DNA of 64,000 nt from Anaerolineales bacterium (GCA_028278545.1 JANQED010000018.1:124001-188000), one strand, 5' to 3'. Shown: positions 8,224 through 17,315, numbered from the stretch's first letter. Notes: a model not told the origin generated them from the letters alone. Translations and numbers: made by a program.

Positions 8224-9564
8224 TCACTCCAATCTATCTAGCAAACGCTGATAATCATCAGGCGTATCGATATCCAAGATCGGCAGATCATCGTGCCATT
8301 GCACCCATTCCACAGGGTGTTTCGAGAATAGTTGACGACCACCGACATCGCCAGTGAGTTTCTGGAGATCAGCAAAGGTCAAGCGGTCAAACAAGACCGG
8401 ATTCGCTCGCTGACCCTGAACCAGCGGGGCGACGATGGGCGCGCGTCCCCTGGCGTGAATCTCAACCAGGTTGCGGATCAACGTTTCTGGAACCTGGGGT
8501 TGGTCGGCCAGAAGGAAGAGAGCGCCTCCGCTCTGAGCAGATACGGCCTCTAAACCAACCCGCACAGAGACGCTCTGCCCCTCAGCCCAATCCGGATTGT
8601 GTACCAAAGACACCGGCAAACCGGCCAGGGCTTCACGCAACTGGCTGGTGTATGCCCCGCCAACCACCACAATGGGAGATAAGCCAGCAGACAGCGCCTT
8701 CTGGGCTACATGCCATACTAGTGGTTTGCCGTGCCAGGGCAGCAGCTGCTTGGGTTCTCCATAACGAACAGCAGCCCCACCTGCAAGAACGACCCCGGCG
8801 ATAGGCTCGTAGACGGCATGGATTTCAACGTTAGAACGCTGAAGCTCTGAAATATCGAACGCGCTGATGATAACCGCCCCAAACTCAGGCAAAATCTGGT
8901 CGGCAATGTTTTTGGCTGTCGATTGCAACTCGAGTGTATCCGCCTGGTTGAGCAAGGCAATCCGGCGCACATTCGGGGGAATATCCTTCAAGCCGCCTTC
9001 AGCATGAATCAGCACGCGAGCTAAGGCATCGGGAGTGACAATCTCTCCAGCCGCCAACCCGGAAAGCCGGGCGAAGCGTTCGTGACGGTGCACCCACTCA
9101 GGCGTGAGCGGTTTACCTATGCCCGACAACCCGGCGACCACAACCACCGTATCGACAAAATCCGGGATCGGGGGCTCGTGATCAGCAGGCGCTTTCAAAG
9201 GCCGCTGACGGGAGCCGTCGGCTTCGATCAGAAGCGGCAGCGAGTGATAGCCGCAGAACTGATCCAGCCAAGAGATGATCCCCTCGGATAATCCCAAGGT
9301 CCGATCCCCCTCTTGCGGTCCTGTCAAAAGGATCACCGCGGAAAGCGCGAGGTCGTCAAGGCGATTGGTATCCTCGATCTCTTTAAGGATGATATGCTGA
9401 TCTGCAAGTTGGGTTTGCTCTATCGCCAGGTGAGTGGTCGCGGCCACGATGACCGGTGAGTCCATTGCACGCGCCAAGTGGAAGAGCGCCGTGGTTTTGC
9501 CTCCCGCGCCGACCAGGGCTAACCGGGGATAATCTTGGAGACGTAAGGCCTGTCTCAAGTCCAT
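8224..9564 (-). CDS. YqeC-MocA fusion: selenium-dependent hydroxylase accessory protein with molybdenum cofactor nucleotidyltransferase
   Basis: 446 residues in two domains. Residues 1-235 match the selenium-dependent molybdenum hydroxylase accessory protein YqeC, with a P-loop-like LALVGAGGKTTALFHLA near 16 and LIEADGSRQRPLKAP near 112. Residues 240-446 are a MobA/MocA-like NTP-transferase: VVLAGGAAVRYGEPKQLLPW near 257, with LLADQPQVP as the metal-binding Asp. MocA-type domains transfer CMP or GMP to molybdopterin. The start overlaps the end of yqeB by 10 bases. The fusion joins two steps that are usually separate proteins and supports cofactor maturation for selenium-dependent molybdenum hydroxylases. 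No hydroxylase subunits are in the window. Confidence 0.87.
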   Translation of the reverse strand: MDLRQALRLQDYPRLALVGAGGKTTALFHLARAMDSPVIVAATTHLAIEQTQLADQHIILKEIEDTNRLDDLALSAVILLTGPQEGDRTLGLSEGIISWLDQFCGYHSLPLLIEADGSRQRPLKAPADHEPPIPDFVDTVVVVAGLSGIGKPLTPEWVHRHERFARLSGLAAGEIVTPDALARVLIHAEGGLKDIPPNVRRIALLNQADTLELQSTAKNIADQILPEFGAVIISAFDISELQRSNVEIHAVYEPIAGVVLAGGAAVRYGEPKQLLPWHGKPLVWHVAQKALSAGLSPIVVVGGAYTSQLREALAGLPVSLVHNPDWAEGQSVSVRVGLEAVSAQSGGALFLLADQPQVPETLIRNLVEIHARGRAPIVAPLVQGQRANPVLFDRLTFADLQKLTGDVGGRQLFSKHPVEWVQWHDDLPILDIDTPDDYQRLLDRLE

Positions 9565-10379
9565 AAGGTCTGACGAACTTCAGGTTGGGTGAGCAAGGCC
9601 TCCAAGACTCCCCCGGCGATCGCCAGCGACTTCTCAGACACTAGGCGGGCATGGCTGGGATCATTCCGAGGGTCCACATCGCCAACTTTCATGCCTTTGT
9701 GAACGGGCAGACCATCATGCACTAAGCCCCGCAAAACCCCATTGAAAGGAGCCACAATCGGTTGGCCACTGACCTCAGCGACCCTCTCCCTCTGGAGGAC
9801 ACGCCCCCCAATATCTTTGACGACGCGAAGCTTTCCATCGGCTGGCGAACGCAGCACGCGCTCGCTTCGCTGGCCGTCCACCGGCCCAGGAATCCCGGTA
9901 TTCGGCTGAGGCGTACCTTCCCAGATCACCCGCCCCAAAGAATGACCCCGGCTGGTCTCGATGACGGCATGACAATTCTCGCCGGCCACGAATCCGGGGC
10001 CCAGGCCGATCACCATTGGGGCGGCGTCCATGCCCAATTCTGGGGGCTGTTTGGTCATGCGGGCATCCACGATGGCGCGCACATCCAACGCCCCCGCGTG
10101 CCTGATATCGCAATCAGGGTCTACGAATAGGGGTATCTGTTGGGCGTCAAACGCCCCGCGCGCCTCGCCGACATCGGTCACCAGCTTCGCGGTAGTCCCT
10201 TCTACGGTGAATTCTCCATGGAAAACAGCACTGGCATACGCCACCAGCCGCCTCACCACCAGGGGCTGAGGCAATTCAGTGATCACCACTTTCAATCCCG
10301 CGCGATGGAGGCGCAAGGCAACCCCACTGGCCAGGTCGCCGCCGCCGCGAATCAGAATGACAGGAATTCGACTAGTCAT
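9555..10379 (-). CDS. yqeB: selenium-dependent molybdenum hydroxylase maturation protein YqeB (EF2563 family)
   Basis: About 274 residues: VILIRGGGDLASGVALRLH at the N-terminus, then AYASAVFHGEFTVEG, GLGPGFVAGENCHAVIET, GRVIWEGTPQPNTG and a C-terminal GDVDPRN. These match the YqeB/EF2563 family, which cooccurs with SelD and molybdenum hydroxylases. Its biochemical step is not settled. The frame is open upstream to 10421, but the conserved region begins at the ATG at 10379; no clear ribosome binding site is visible. It is first in an operon with the yqeC-mocA fusion and marks the left edge of the AT-rich island. Confidence 0.85.
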   Translation of the reverse strand: MTSRIPVILIRGGGDLASGVALRLHRAGLKVVITELPQPLVVRRLVAYASAVFHGEFTVEGTTAKLVTDVGEARGAFDAQQIPLFVDPDCDIRHAGALDVRAIVDARMTKQPPELGMDAAPMVIGLGPGFVAGENCHAVIETSRGHSLGRVIWEGTPQPNTGIPGPVDGQRSERVLRSPADGKLRVVKDIGGRVLQRERVAEVSGQPIVAPFNGVLRGLVHDGLPVHKGMKVGDVDPRNDPSHARLVSEKSLAIAGGVLEALLTQPEVRQTLWT

Positions 10380-11011
10380 GGGCTGAAAACTTACACCACG
10401 TCCTCGTTGGGCTTGTCTCAACGACCGGAGGTCTCACTAATGATAACACCCAACAGGATTTCCTGTCATGATCGGAGTTGGCAAAAAGCAAAAATATCCC
10501 TTTCTGGGCGTGTTCTTGTGGGGGGAAAGGACTCGCCCCCCCCCGACATCTTCTTTGCAAGCGCGTCTGGGCGCATTTCTATTGTTTTTATACAGTTTTA
10601 CCGCAGTTGCACCAGAAGAAACGGAAGGGAAGAAGATAGATCAAAATATTTTGGAATAGGACCAGAACAGAAACACTCCGTCACACTGTAAATTTTCTAT
10701 CAAATTAATGAAATTATTTTATGTAAAAATTTAAAAGAAAAATACTTCGCTTTGTTTGGTGAAACAAAAAGATTATCTTAAGATCCACAAATTACAATAA
10801 ACAAAATATTTGCTGAATACTTGACAATAGGTTGCATATCTTTATAATATATTTGGGATATCGGTAACGGGGCTAGTGTTACTAATTCGGATGGGTTTAA
10901 TATTTTTAAGATAGTTATTATTGCAATCTCACGTTCTTTTCCTTGACAACGATAATTCAATAATCTAGTTCAGGAATTTATGAAAATTAGTATCTATGCA
11001 AAGGAGCTCCC
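10380..11011. other. non-coding left flank of the AT-rich island
   Basis: 632 bases without a convincing gene. From 10380 to about 10650 composition is like the surrounding chromosome. From about 10660 rightward it turns strongly AT-rich, continuous with the two genes that follow. ORFs here (10372-10560, 10140-10691, 10778-10960) have no recognisable family features. The AT-rich part contains a near-consensus promoter (10821-10848) and a tiny ORF (10980-11015). No transposase, integrase, tRNA or obvious direct repeat was seen at this edge. Confidence 0.6.
10821..10848 (+). promoter_or_regulatory. near-consensus sigma-70 promoter of the island operon
   Basis: TTGACA at 10821-10826 and TATAAT at 10843-10848, spacing 16. 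Transcription would start near 10855, giving a leader of about 155 bases before the ATG at 11012. A second TTGACA at 10943-10948 has only a poor -10 after it. Confidence 0.7.
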
Positions 11012-11015
11012 ATGA
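10980..11015 (+). CDS. possible 11-codon leader peptide overlapping the next start
   Basis: ATG at 10980, preceded by AGGA, opens a frame of 11 codons (MKISIYAKELP) whose TGA overlaps the ATG of the 11012 gene as ATGA. This is the arrangement used for translational coupling. The 11012 gene also has its own AAGGAG, which lies inside the small frame. It may be chance in AT-rich DNA; no homology is claimed. Confidence 0.3.
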   Translation: MKISIYAKELP

Positions 11016-11617
11016 ACCTAATTACATATAATGTTGAAGTAATTGCTCTAGTTGTTTCATTATTTTCTTTAGCGATTGCATTTTCGTCAGCCGTGATTTC
11101 TAGTAAAAGGTTGAAAGCGGCAAATGATCAGCTTATGGTGGCGAAGTCACATTGGGAGGAAAGTCGAAAATTAGACAGGAAAAATGAACGATTAAAATTT
11201 ATGAAAAATTTTGCTGATGGTATAACTGAACACAGTTGGAAATTTATTGAATATTGGGATTTTCCTGGAGTTTATCCGAATTTAAAAGAACTAAAGAGCG
11301 TTATTCCAGATAAATCTGAGGATAATCAAGAAGCTTTTGGTCAAAGAGTTGTAACTCTTGCCCACTTATATATTCTTTTAGGGGTATTCTCTTATCGAGA
11401 TGTTTTACTTACTCGGGATATTGTCGGGATATCTAATTGGGCAAATAACTGGTTTGAGGAAAGTGAAGAAGCGATAAAAACAATACTTTCCAACGGAGAT
11501 GTATTCCCGTTAGATTTTATTGATTGGCTTAAAAATACGATATTCCCAGGAAGAGGGCTAGAACGATTAATTGGACCCGATTTGATTACTCGTTTAAGAG
11601 AGTACCAAGCAACATAA
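11012..11617 (+). CDS. small membrane-anchored protein of the AT-rich island, unknown function
   Basis: 201 residues, not recognised. Residues 8-30 form one hydrophobic segment (VIALVVSLFSLAIAFSSAVI) followed by a charged, probably helical stretch to about residue 70 (SSKRLKAANDQLMVAKSHWE). A soluble domain follows with many aromatic residues and no catalytic motif that I can name. AAGGAG lies 5 bases before the ATG. It is followed after 17 bases by the NTPase gene, preceded by GGAGG, so the two form an operon. Codon use is strongly AT-biased, unlike genes outside the island, suggesting horizontal acquisition. By analogy with two-gene defence modules it could be a membrane effector controlled by the NTPase, but this is inference. 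Confidence 0.6.
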   Translation: MNLITYNVEVIALVVSLFSLAIAFSSAVISSKRLKAANDQLMVAKSHWEESRKLDRKNERLKFMKNFADGITEHSWKFIEYWDFPGVYPNLKELKSVIPDKSEDNQEAFGQRVVTLAHLYILLGVFSYRDVLLTRDIVGISNWANNWFEESEEAIKTILSNGDVFPLDFIDWLKNTIFPGRGLERLIGPDLITRLREYQAT

Positions 11618-11634
11618 TAGCGGAGGAAATTAAT

Positions 11635-13725
11635 ATGGACGAAAAAAGAAACCTAGAAATTCCTGCTAATTTTATCGAACTCCCTAATTTCATCAAAGAA
11701 AAGAATGAATACTTGTTACGATTTGATCATCTAGCTTTACTTGTATTTTCTTATGCTCCAGATAGAATGGATCGAATAATTCAATCAGCAAATGTTCAAA
11801 ACTCGTCCCTATATTCGCTTTCAAATAAAGTGGTTTCTTTATTGAATAAGGAGTTTTTCAACAATATTTATTTAGAAAGAGGAGAAAGAGAGCGCGTAGA
11901 GGGGTATATTCCCACAGGTCGGCTAACAATGGTTCACGGTTTGCCCGGCGTTGGGAAAACTGTTGTTCTCATGAAAATAAGGGATAACATCAATTCTCTA
12001 GAAAATTCTAAGTGTTCATATTTTGATTTTAAGTCTGTGGGTAAAGATTATTATCGTAGTACAAGAAATAATTTTATTTATAACTTCGAGGAAGCTGTAT
12101 ACCATTATCTCAAGCATCAATACATTGATCAAGTTGAAGAAAAGATAAAGGATTGGATTCACTACAAGATCAACTATGATTATTCTTACTCTAGCGTAAA
12201 AGAATATTTATTGGATATTCACCAAAGACCTTTGAGTGATTTTGAGTGGCTTAAATATTTTGAAGAAAAAAGGGTAAGAAAAAAAATCCTAAAGATTGAA
12301 GCAAAACCAAAACTTCACACATTATTAAAATTCCTAAATAGTCAATTTGATTTAGTACTCATATTTGACAATGTGGATTTGTTTTCTATTGAAGAGCAAA
12401 GACAAATCATGGACGATTGTCTCCATTTATCAAATGGCTCAAATGTGCCCATCGTCATTTCTCTTAGAACACCAAATTTGAGGAGATTATCTGAGACAAG
12501 CGTAAATAGTGATTTTGTTTATTTAGAGAAGTTTAGAGAAGTTGGGGGGAAAGAGGAAAAATACGCTGAGTTTCAGGTAAGTGAGCTAACGAGGTCAAAT
12601 GATAATGATGAAGTACGGGATTCAACCATTAGAGCCACAATCAGAGAACTAATTAGTTTGCGTTTATCATTTATCAAAAAAAATCTGTCCCTTATTGAAT
12701 TTGATGGATATTTACAGGAACTTCAAAATGCGCGAGGTGCCAAGTTTATCAAAGACTCTTATGTAGCAAAGTTTTGGGAAATATTCGATGTAGTTTGCGA
12801 CACATTTGTGCAGAGTGATATCCTTCAATATTGTAACTATAACATTAGAAAGATATTGATTTTATATTACTCATTCATAAATAAATTGTTGCTTAATCCT
12901 GACCCATTTTATTCTCTTAACGATTTGGTATCCTACGATAAATCCATTGATATTACTCAGATGAGGAATTATTTATACAAATGGCTATTGTGTTTTGATG
13001 AATTCTTTCCTTCAGAGGAGAAAGCATTAAACATATTCTTTATGGGCGATGATAACATTTCAATGCTTCCAATAAAAATATTGTCATACCTGTATAATCA
13101 TCAAAATAATAATGAAATGAAATATGAAGATATGGCAAAAGATTTCTGGAGATTTGGTGTAGACCGAGCAATCTTTAGAAAAGCAATTGATATGCTATCT
13201 CAGTATGGGGAGTTTGAATATATATGGCTTGATAGAAAGGATGGAGATAGCAAAAAGATTTCTAGCATTACCATGATGCCTGCGGGAAGATATTTTCTCA
13301 ACATACTATCAACATCTCGTGAGTATGCTTTTTGGATGTCATTATTGACAAAGATGACAAAGGAAGAGCGCGGGAAAATATTTGGTGAAGAACCAATCGA
13401 ATATGGCTACACATTCGAGGATGAATATAAATTAACTGTTGTATACAATTTTCTAAAACATATAACCATACCAAGACTAAAAAATGAGCTCGATAGAAAT
13501 GAAAATTCTTTATACGCTCCAGAGTGGAGAGGATCTGCAACCGGATTATTTCTTAAGAGTTTTGGTGTTAGTGGGCGCTTGTATCAATCTAGAGTCATTG
13601 ATTCAGTCATCCAGACAATAAAATATGCCAATATTGATGATGAGACGAGAAGAACGATAAAGGATAAGTACGAAAGTCTTCAAGTCCAAGTTGCTGCAAT
13701 CGAAAGCATGGCCAAAGCCGAATAA
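11635..13725 (+). CDS. P-loop NTPase (AAA/STAND-like) of the AT-rich island
   Basis: 696 residues. A Walker A motif GLPGVGKT lies near residues 102-109. A Walker B-like strand LVLIFDNVDLF is near 240, and IVISLRTPNLRRL near 270 resembles the sensor region of AAA/STAND ATPases. The first 95 residues form a separate N-terminal region. Residues about 480-540 (MLPIKILSYLYNH, then FRKAIDMLSQYGEFEYIWL) look like a winged helix, as often follows STAND NTPase modules. The C-terminal 150 residues are helical and charged. No nuclease, TIR or protease motif was seen. The protein resembles NTP-binding switch proteins found in defence islands, but no specific family is claimed. AT-rich codon use matches its partner at 11012. 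Confidence 0.7.
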   Translation: MDEKRNLEIPANFIELPNFIKEKNEYLLRFDHLALLVFSYAPDRMDRIIQSANVQNSSLYSLSNKVVSLLNKEFFNNIYLERGERERVEGYIPTGRLTMVHGLPGVGKTVVLMKIRDNINSLENSKCSYFDFKSVGKDYYRSTRNNFIYNFEEAVYHYLKHQYIDQVEEKIKDWIHYKINYDYSYSSVKEYLLDIHQRPLSDFEWLKYFEEKRVRKKILKIEAKPKLHTLLKFLNSQFDLVLIFDNVDLFSIEEQRQIMDDCLHLSNGSNVPIVISLRTPNLRRLSETSVNSDFVYLEKFREVGGKEEKYAEFQVSELTRSNDNDEVRDSTIRATIRELISLRLSFIKKNLSLIEFDGYLQELQNARGAKFIKDSYVAKFWEIFDVVCDTFVQSDILQYCNYNIRKILILYYSFINKLLLNPDPFYSLNDLVSYDKSIDITQMRNYLYKWLLCFDEFFPSEEKALNIFFMGDDNISMLPIKILSYLYNHQNNNEMKYEDMAKDFWRFGVDRAIFRKAIDMLSQYGEFEYIWLDRKDGDSKKISSITMMPAGRYFLNILSTSREYAFWMSLLTKMTKEERGKIFGEEPIEYGYTFEDEYKLTVVYNFLKHITIPRLKNELDRNENSLYAPEWRGSATGLFLKSFGVSGRLYQSRVIDSVIQTIKYANIDDETRRTIKDKYESLQVQVAAIESMAKAE

Positions 13726-13781
13726 TCAAGTATCATCACTATTTTTCTAGATTGGGCAAGATTTAACTCAACTGATAATTT

Positions 13782-13939
13782 CTATTCTGGGAAGCCAAGT
13801 CTGCGCTCTTTGAGCGAGATAAAACGACCTGAGCCAATAACTAGGTGGTCCAAAACCCGGAAATCCAAAAGCTTTCCAGCTTCGACCAGAGCGTGAGTGG
13901 CCGGGATATCGTCGGCGCTGGGTCGGCGTCTCCGCTGGG
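13782..13939 (-). pseudogene. decayed 3' fragment of radC
   Basis: The last 45 or so codons read [20 protein letters not shown] then [20 protein letters not shown] and match the C-terminal end of RadC (JAB/MPN domain). Just upstream the expected PSGDADP is visible at 13939-13922 but in another frame, so about one C is missing near 13921. Before that the HNH zinc ligands are gone and stop codons appear in the PSGD frame. It is therefore a truncated, frameshifted remnant. It lies between the AT-rich island and the ROK gene, so radC was probably destroyed by events at this site. Confidence 0.75.
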
Positions 13940-13989
13940 CACTTTTCAGCTTTAGCACAACGGAGTGAACCACGATCGAGCCGCTGTGC

Positions 13990-14002
13990 TATACTTTGGC
14001 TC
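13990..14002 (+). promoter_or_regulatory. -10 box 7 bases before the ROK start (leaderless)
   Basis: TATACT at 13990-13995 is followed by 7 bases and then the ATG at 14003. Transcription would start at or within a base of the start codon. There is no ribosome binding site between them. Confidence 0.5.
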
Positions 14003-14941
14003 ATGAGCATCTACATCGCCATCGACATCGGCGGGACTCAAATGAGAGCGGCGGCATTCCCTCTCAATGGATATGAGCCAGTCGCCGTTCAACGTGTCCC
14101 AACCCACAACCCAGATATTTCACCCCAGGAGGGCCTGGTTCAATTAATCGAAAGCGTCTGCCCCCCTGATGAAACGCTCATCTCCATTGGCGTGGCGGCT
14201 CCTGGCCCGCTAAACCCTAAAACGGGTGTCATCTACACTGCCCCAAACATCGCGGCCTTCAGGAATTTCCCCATCGTTGAATATCTTCAGGAGAAATTCA
14301 ATGTGCCTGTATTCCTGGAAAACGATGCCAACCTGGCCGCGGTCGGTGAGTGGCAGGCGGGAGCAGGTCAAGGCCACACACATCTGATCTATCTGACCAT
14401 CAGCACGGGGATCGGCAGCGGGATCATCAGCGACGGGCACCTGCTGCAAGGTGAAGGCGGTATCGCAGCAGAATTGGGCCACGTCACAGTGATCCCTGAG
14501 GGCCCCATATGCGGTTGCGGGCAGCCGGGTCACCTGGAAGCAATTGCCTCAGGGAAGAATATCGCCCGTTGGACAAAGGAAAAACTGGCTAAGGGGGCTG
14601 AATCCTCCCTCCAAAATGCCAAAAAGGTCACCGCCAAGAAAATTGCCAAGGCCGCCTACAAAGGCGACGATTTAGCTCGCAAAGCCTTTGAGCGGGCGGG
14701 AGGCTATATCGGCCTCACCCTGGCGAACTTCCTGCACATCTTCAACCCCAGCATCGTGATTTTCGGTGGTGGGGTTTCAAGAAGCGGCGATCTGCTGCTC
14801 GACCCAATCAAACGGTCCGTCCAAAAGCACGTTATGAGCCCCAAATATATCGACGATCTCACCATCACCACGGCCACCCTGGGAGATGACGCCGGCATGA
14901 TCGGCGCATTGATCTTGGCCCGAACCGCAACGGAAAAATGA
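14003..14941 (+). CDS. ROK family sugar kinase (glucokinase-like)
   Basis: 312 residues with the ATP-binding DIGGTQMRAAAF at residue 8, the substrate/catalytic block FLENDANLAAVGEW near 104, the ROK signature region LTISTGIGSGII, and the zinc motif CGCGQPGHLEA near 170. No N-terminal helix-turn-helix, so it is a kinase rather than a ROK repressor. It phosphorylates glucose or a related sugar in the cytoplasm; specificity is unknown. It overlaps recJ by 4 bases. Confidence 0.9.
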   Translation: MSIYIAIDIGGTQMRAAAFPLNGYEPVAVQRVPTHNPDISPQEGLVQLIESVCPPDETLISIGVAAPGPLNPKTGVIYTAPNIAAFRNFPIVEYLQEKFNVPVFLENDANLAAVGEWQAGAGQGHTHLIYLTISTGIGSGIISDGHLLQGEGGIAAELGHVTVIPEGPICGCGQPGHLEAIASGKNIARWTKEKLAKGAESSLQNAKKVTAKKIAKAAYKGDDLARKAFERAGGYIGLTLANFLHIFNPSIVIFGGGVSRSGDLLLDPIKRSVQKHVMSPKYIDDLTITTATLGDDAGMIGALILARTATEK

Positions 14942-16635
14942 GAACCATTGAAAAACGCTGGCAGATTGCTTCCCGTATCACTGCAAAGGCCGAAGAGGCC
15001 TTACACGGCTACCCCCCCATCCTGCGGCAGATATTGTTCAACCGCGGATATGCGGCCCACGCCGAGGCGCGCGCTTTTCTCGAAGCGCAGCCACCTTTCG
15101 ATACCGACCCCTTCCAATTGAGCGGAGTGGCCGAGGCTGTTGACCGACTCCGAAGCGCCATCGAGAAAGGTGAAAAAATCGCCATCTATGGTGACTACGA
15201 CGTGGATGGCGTCACTGCCACGGCTCTCTTTTTGCAGTACTTCCATTCGTCCGGTGTGGATGTGCTCGGATATATTCCCCACCGTTTTGACGAAGGATAT
15301 GGCCTCAACAAGAACGCCATCACTACGCTTCACGACCAGGGAGTGGACCTCATCATCAGCGTCGATTGTGGGATACGCTCCCTCGAGGAGGCGGAACACG
15401 CGCGGGGCTTGGGCGTGGACCTGATCATTTGCGATCACCATACCCCCGGAGAGGTCTTGCCCGATGCGCTGGCCGTGATCGATCCTAAACGCCCTGACGA
15501 CCCGTACCCTGAGAAGAACCTGGCCGGCGTTGGCGTTGCGTATAAGCTGGCGGCTGCCCTGGATAAGGAGATCAACGGCCAGGAAAGCACCATCGAAGAT
15601 TGTCTCGATTTGGTGGCCCTGGGTACTGTGGCCGACCTGGTTCCCCTTATCGGAGAAAACCGATCCCTGGTGCGCCAGGGGCTGAAGCTGATCCGCCGAC
15701 CGCGCCGGCAGGGATTGATGTCGCTGATAGGTGTTTCCGGCCTCAAGCCTGCCAATGTCACCGCCACAGATATCGGTTTTGCTCTGGGGCCCCGGCTAAA
15801 TGCTGCTGGCCGTCTGGACACCGCTCTGGACGCGCTGGCCTTGCTCACCACCCCGGATGTCTTCGAGGCCGGGCGGTTGGCCCAACAGCTTGAAGCGCAA
15901 AACCGGAAGCGGCAGAACATCACCCGCGCCATCCAGGCCATGGCAGAAGAACTGGCTTTCGCTGAACATGAAGACCCATTGCTGCTTTTTGTCACCCATC
16001 CCGAATTCAACGCTGGCGTGGTCGGCCTGGCAGCCTCCAAGCTGACCGAGCAATATTATCGCCCGGCCGTCATTGGGCACACCGACGACGAATACACACG
16101 CGCCTCATGCAGGAGCATCCCTGAGTTTCACATTACCGAGGCGCTGGATCAATGCGCCGATATACTGGAAAAATACGGGGGTCATGCAGCGGCAGCCGGA
16201 TTCACCGTTCGAAATGAACACCTGCCCATGCTTACTGAACGCCTTCAAGACCTCGCTGAAGAACAATTATCCGATCAAGAACTACAACCCACCCTAAACG
16301 CGGATATTGAACTGCCCTTATCAGAATTGAAACCTGAAATTCTGGAATATCTCGATTGGCTGCAACCTACCGGATACGGCAACCCCCAGGCATCTTTTGT
16401 CAGTCGTAATGTCAAAGTATTGAGCAGCAGAGCGGTCGGAAAGGATAGCGCTCACCTAAAACTGGTCGTCAGCGATGGGCATATCACTTTCGATGCGATT
16501 GCTTTCCAGCAGGGACACTGGTACGGGAATCTGCCCAAAAGCATTGATCTGCTCCACCATTTTGAAGTGAATGAATTTCGCGGCCAAAAAACCCTGCAAC
16601 TCAACGTGAGGGACATCAAACCTTCAAGCGCTTAA
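14938..16635 (+). CDS. recJ: single-stranded-DNA-specific exonuclease RecJ
   Basis: 565 residues, normal RecJ length. DHH-family motifs: AIYGDYDVDGVTATALF near residue 82, ISVDCGIRS near 141, LIICDHHTPGE near 163, and ALGTVADLVPL near 227. The DHHA1 part has KYGGHAAAAGF near 418. RecJ degrades single-stranded DNA 5' to 3' in recombination and repair. It is coupled to the ROK gene by an ATGA overlap. Its stop codon overlaps that of the convergent glycosyltransferase gene. Confidence 0.96.
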   Translation: MRTIEKRWQIASRITAKAEEALHGYPPILRQILFNRGYAAHAEARAFLEAQPPFDTDPFQLSGVAEAVDRLRSAIEKGEKIAIYGDYDVDGVTATALFLQYFHSSGVDVLGYIPHRFDEGYGLNKNAITTLHDQGVDLIISVDCGIRSLEEAEHARGLGVDLIICDHHTPGEVLPDALAVIDPKRPDDPYPEKNLAGVGVAYKLAAALDKEINGQESTIEDCLDLVALGTVADLVPLIGENRSLVRQGLKLIRRPRRQGLMSLIGVSGLKPANVTATDIGFALGPRLNAAGRLDTALDALALLTTPDVFEAGRLAQQLEAQNRKRQNITRAIQAMAEELAFAEHEDPLLLFVTHPEFNAGVVGLAASKLTEQYYRPAVIGHTDDEYTRASCRSIPEFHITEALDQCADILEKYGGHAAAAGFTVRNEHLPMLTERLQDLAEEQLSDQELQPTLNADIELPLSELKPEILEYLDWLQPTGYGNPQASFVSRNVKVLSSRAVGKDSAHLKLVVSDGHITFDAIAFQQGHWYGNLPKSIDLLHHFEVNEFRGQKTLQLNVRDIKPSSA

Positions 16636-17315
16636 TCAACAAAGCGATATTTGATCAGCGCCCAAACTGCCTCGAAAGCATCTTTCAGGCCGATCTTTTT
16701 GCCTTCTTCATAATCGCGCGGGTTGAAAGAAATCGGCACCTCGAAGATGCGCACTCCCCTCTTCAATATCTTCGCCGTGAATTCCGGCTCAAACTCAAAC
16801 CGCTTTGCATGTAAGGGTATTCCCTCAATGACGTCCTTACGAAATAGCTTATAGCCGGTTTCCATATCGGTGAGGATGGTGTTGTAAAGGATATTGGTCA
16901 TCAAGGTGAGCAATTTGTTGGCAACCATGTGCCAGAACATGGCCACCCGCCGCGGCGCTCCCAAGAAACGCGAGCCGTAGACGACATCGGCCAGACCTTC
17001 CTCAATCGGTTGCAGCAGATCGGGGTAATCCTTGGGATTGTATTCCAAATCAGCATCCTGGATGAGCAACAGGTTCCCGGTGGCATGCTTGATCCCCGTA
17101 CGGACAGCTGCACCTTTACCCTGATTCTGCTCGTGCAGGATCACCCTGGCAACTCCCTGGCCACCCAACTCCTCGAGGATGTCCCGGGTTCCATCCGTCG
17201 AGCCATCATCGATCAACAAGATCTCGTCAGCCAACCCCGTCTCCTGGACACGCTTCAGAATCTCCCGGATGGTGTGAACTTCATTGTATATGGGAACAAT
17301 TACGGTCAATTTCAT
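16632..17315 (-). CDS. glycosyltransferase family 2 (polyprenyl-phosphate sugar transferase-like)
   Basis: 227 residues with a GT-A fold: LTVIVPIYNEVHTI, LLIDDGSTDGTRDIL near residue 33, NQGKGAAVRTGI near 64, and QDADLEYNPKDYPDLL near 86. The end FEVPISFNPRDYEEGKKIG resembles dolichol-phosphate mannose/glucose synthases. It probably transfers a sugar from a nucleotide to polyprenyl phosphate for envelope glycans. No C-terminal membrane segments. TATAAT at 17328-17323 on its strand ends 7 bases before the ATG, so it may be leaderless. Confidence 0.9.
   Translation of the reverse strand: MKLTVIVPIYNEVHTIREILKRVQETGLADEILLIDDGSTDGTRDILEELGGQGVARVILHEQNQGKGAAVRTGIKHATGNLLLIQDADLEYNPKDYPDLLQPIEEGLADVVYGSRFLGAPRRVAMFWHMVANKLLTLMTNILYNTILTDMETGYKLFRKDVIEGIPLHAKRFEFEPEFTAKILKRGVRIFEVPISFNPRDYEEGKKIGLKDAFEAVWALIKYRFVD

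Noticed and set aside
10660-13740. Prophage or insertion sequence as the origin of the AT-rich island
   Set aside because: No integrase, transposase, terminal inverted repeat or phage structural gene was found; origin remains open.
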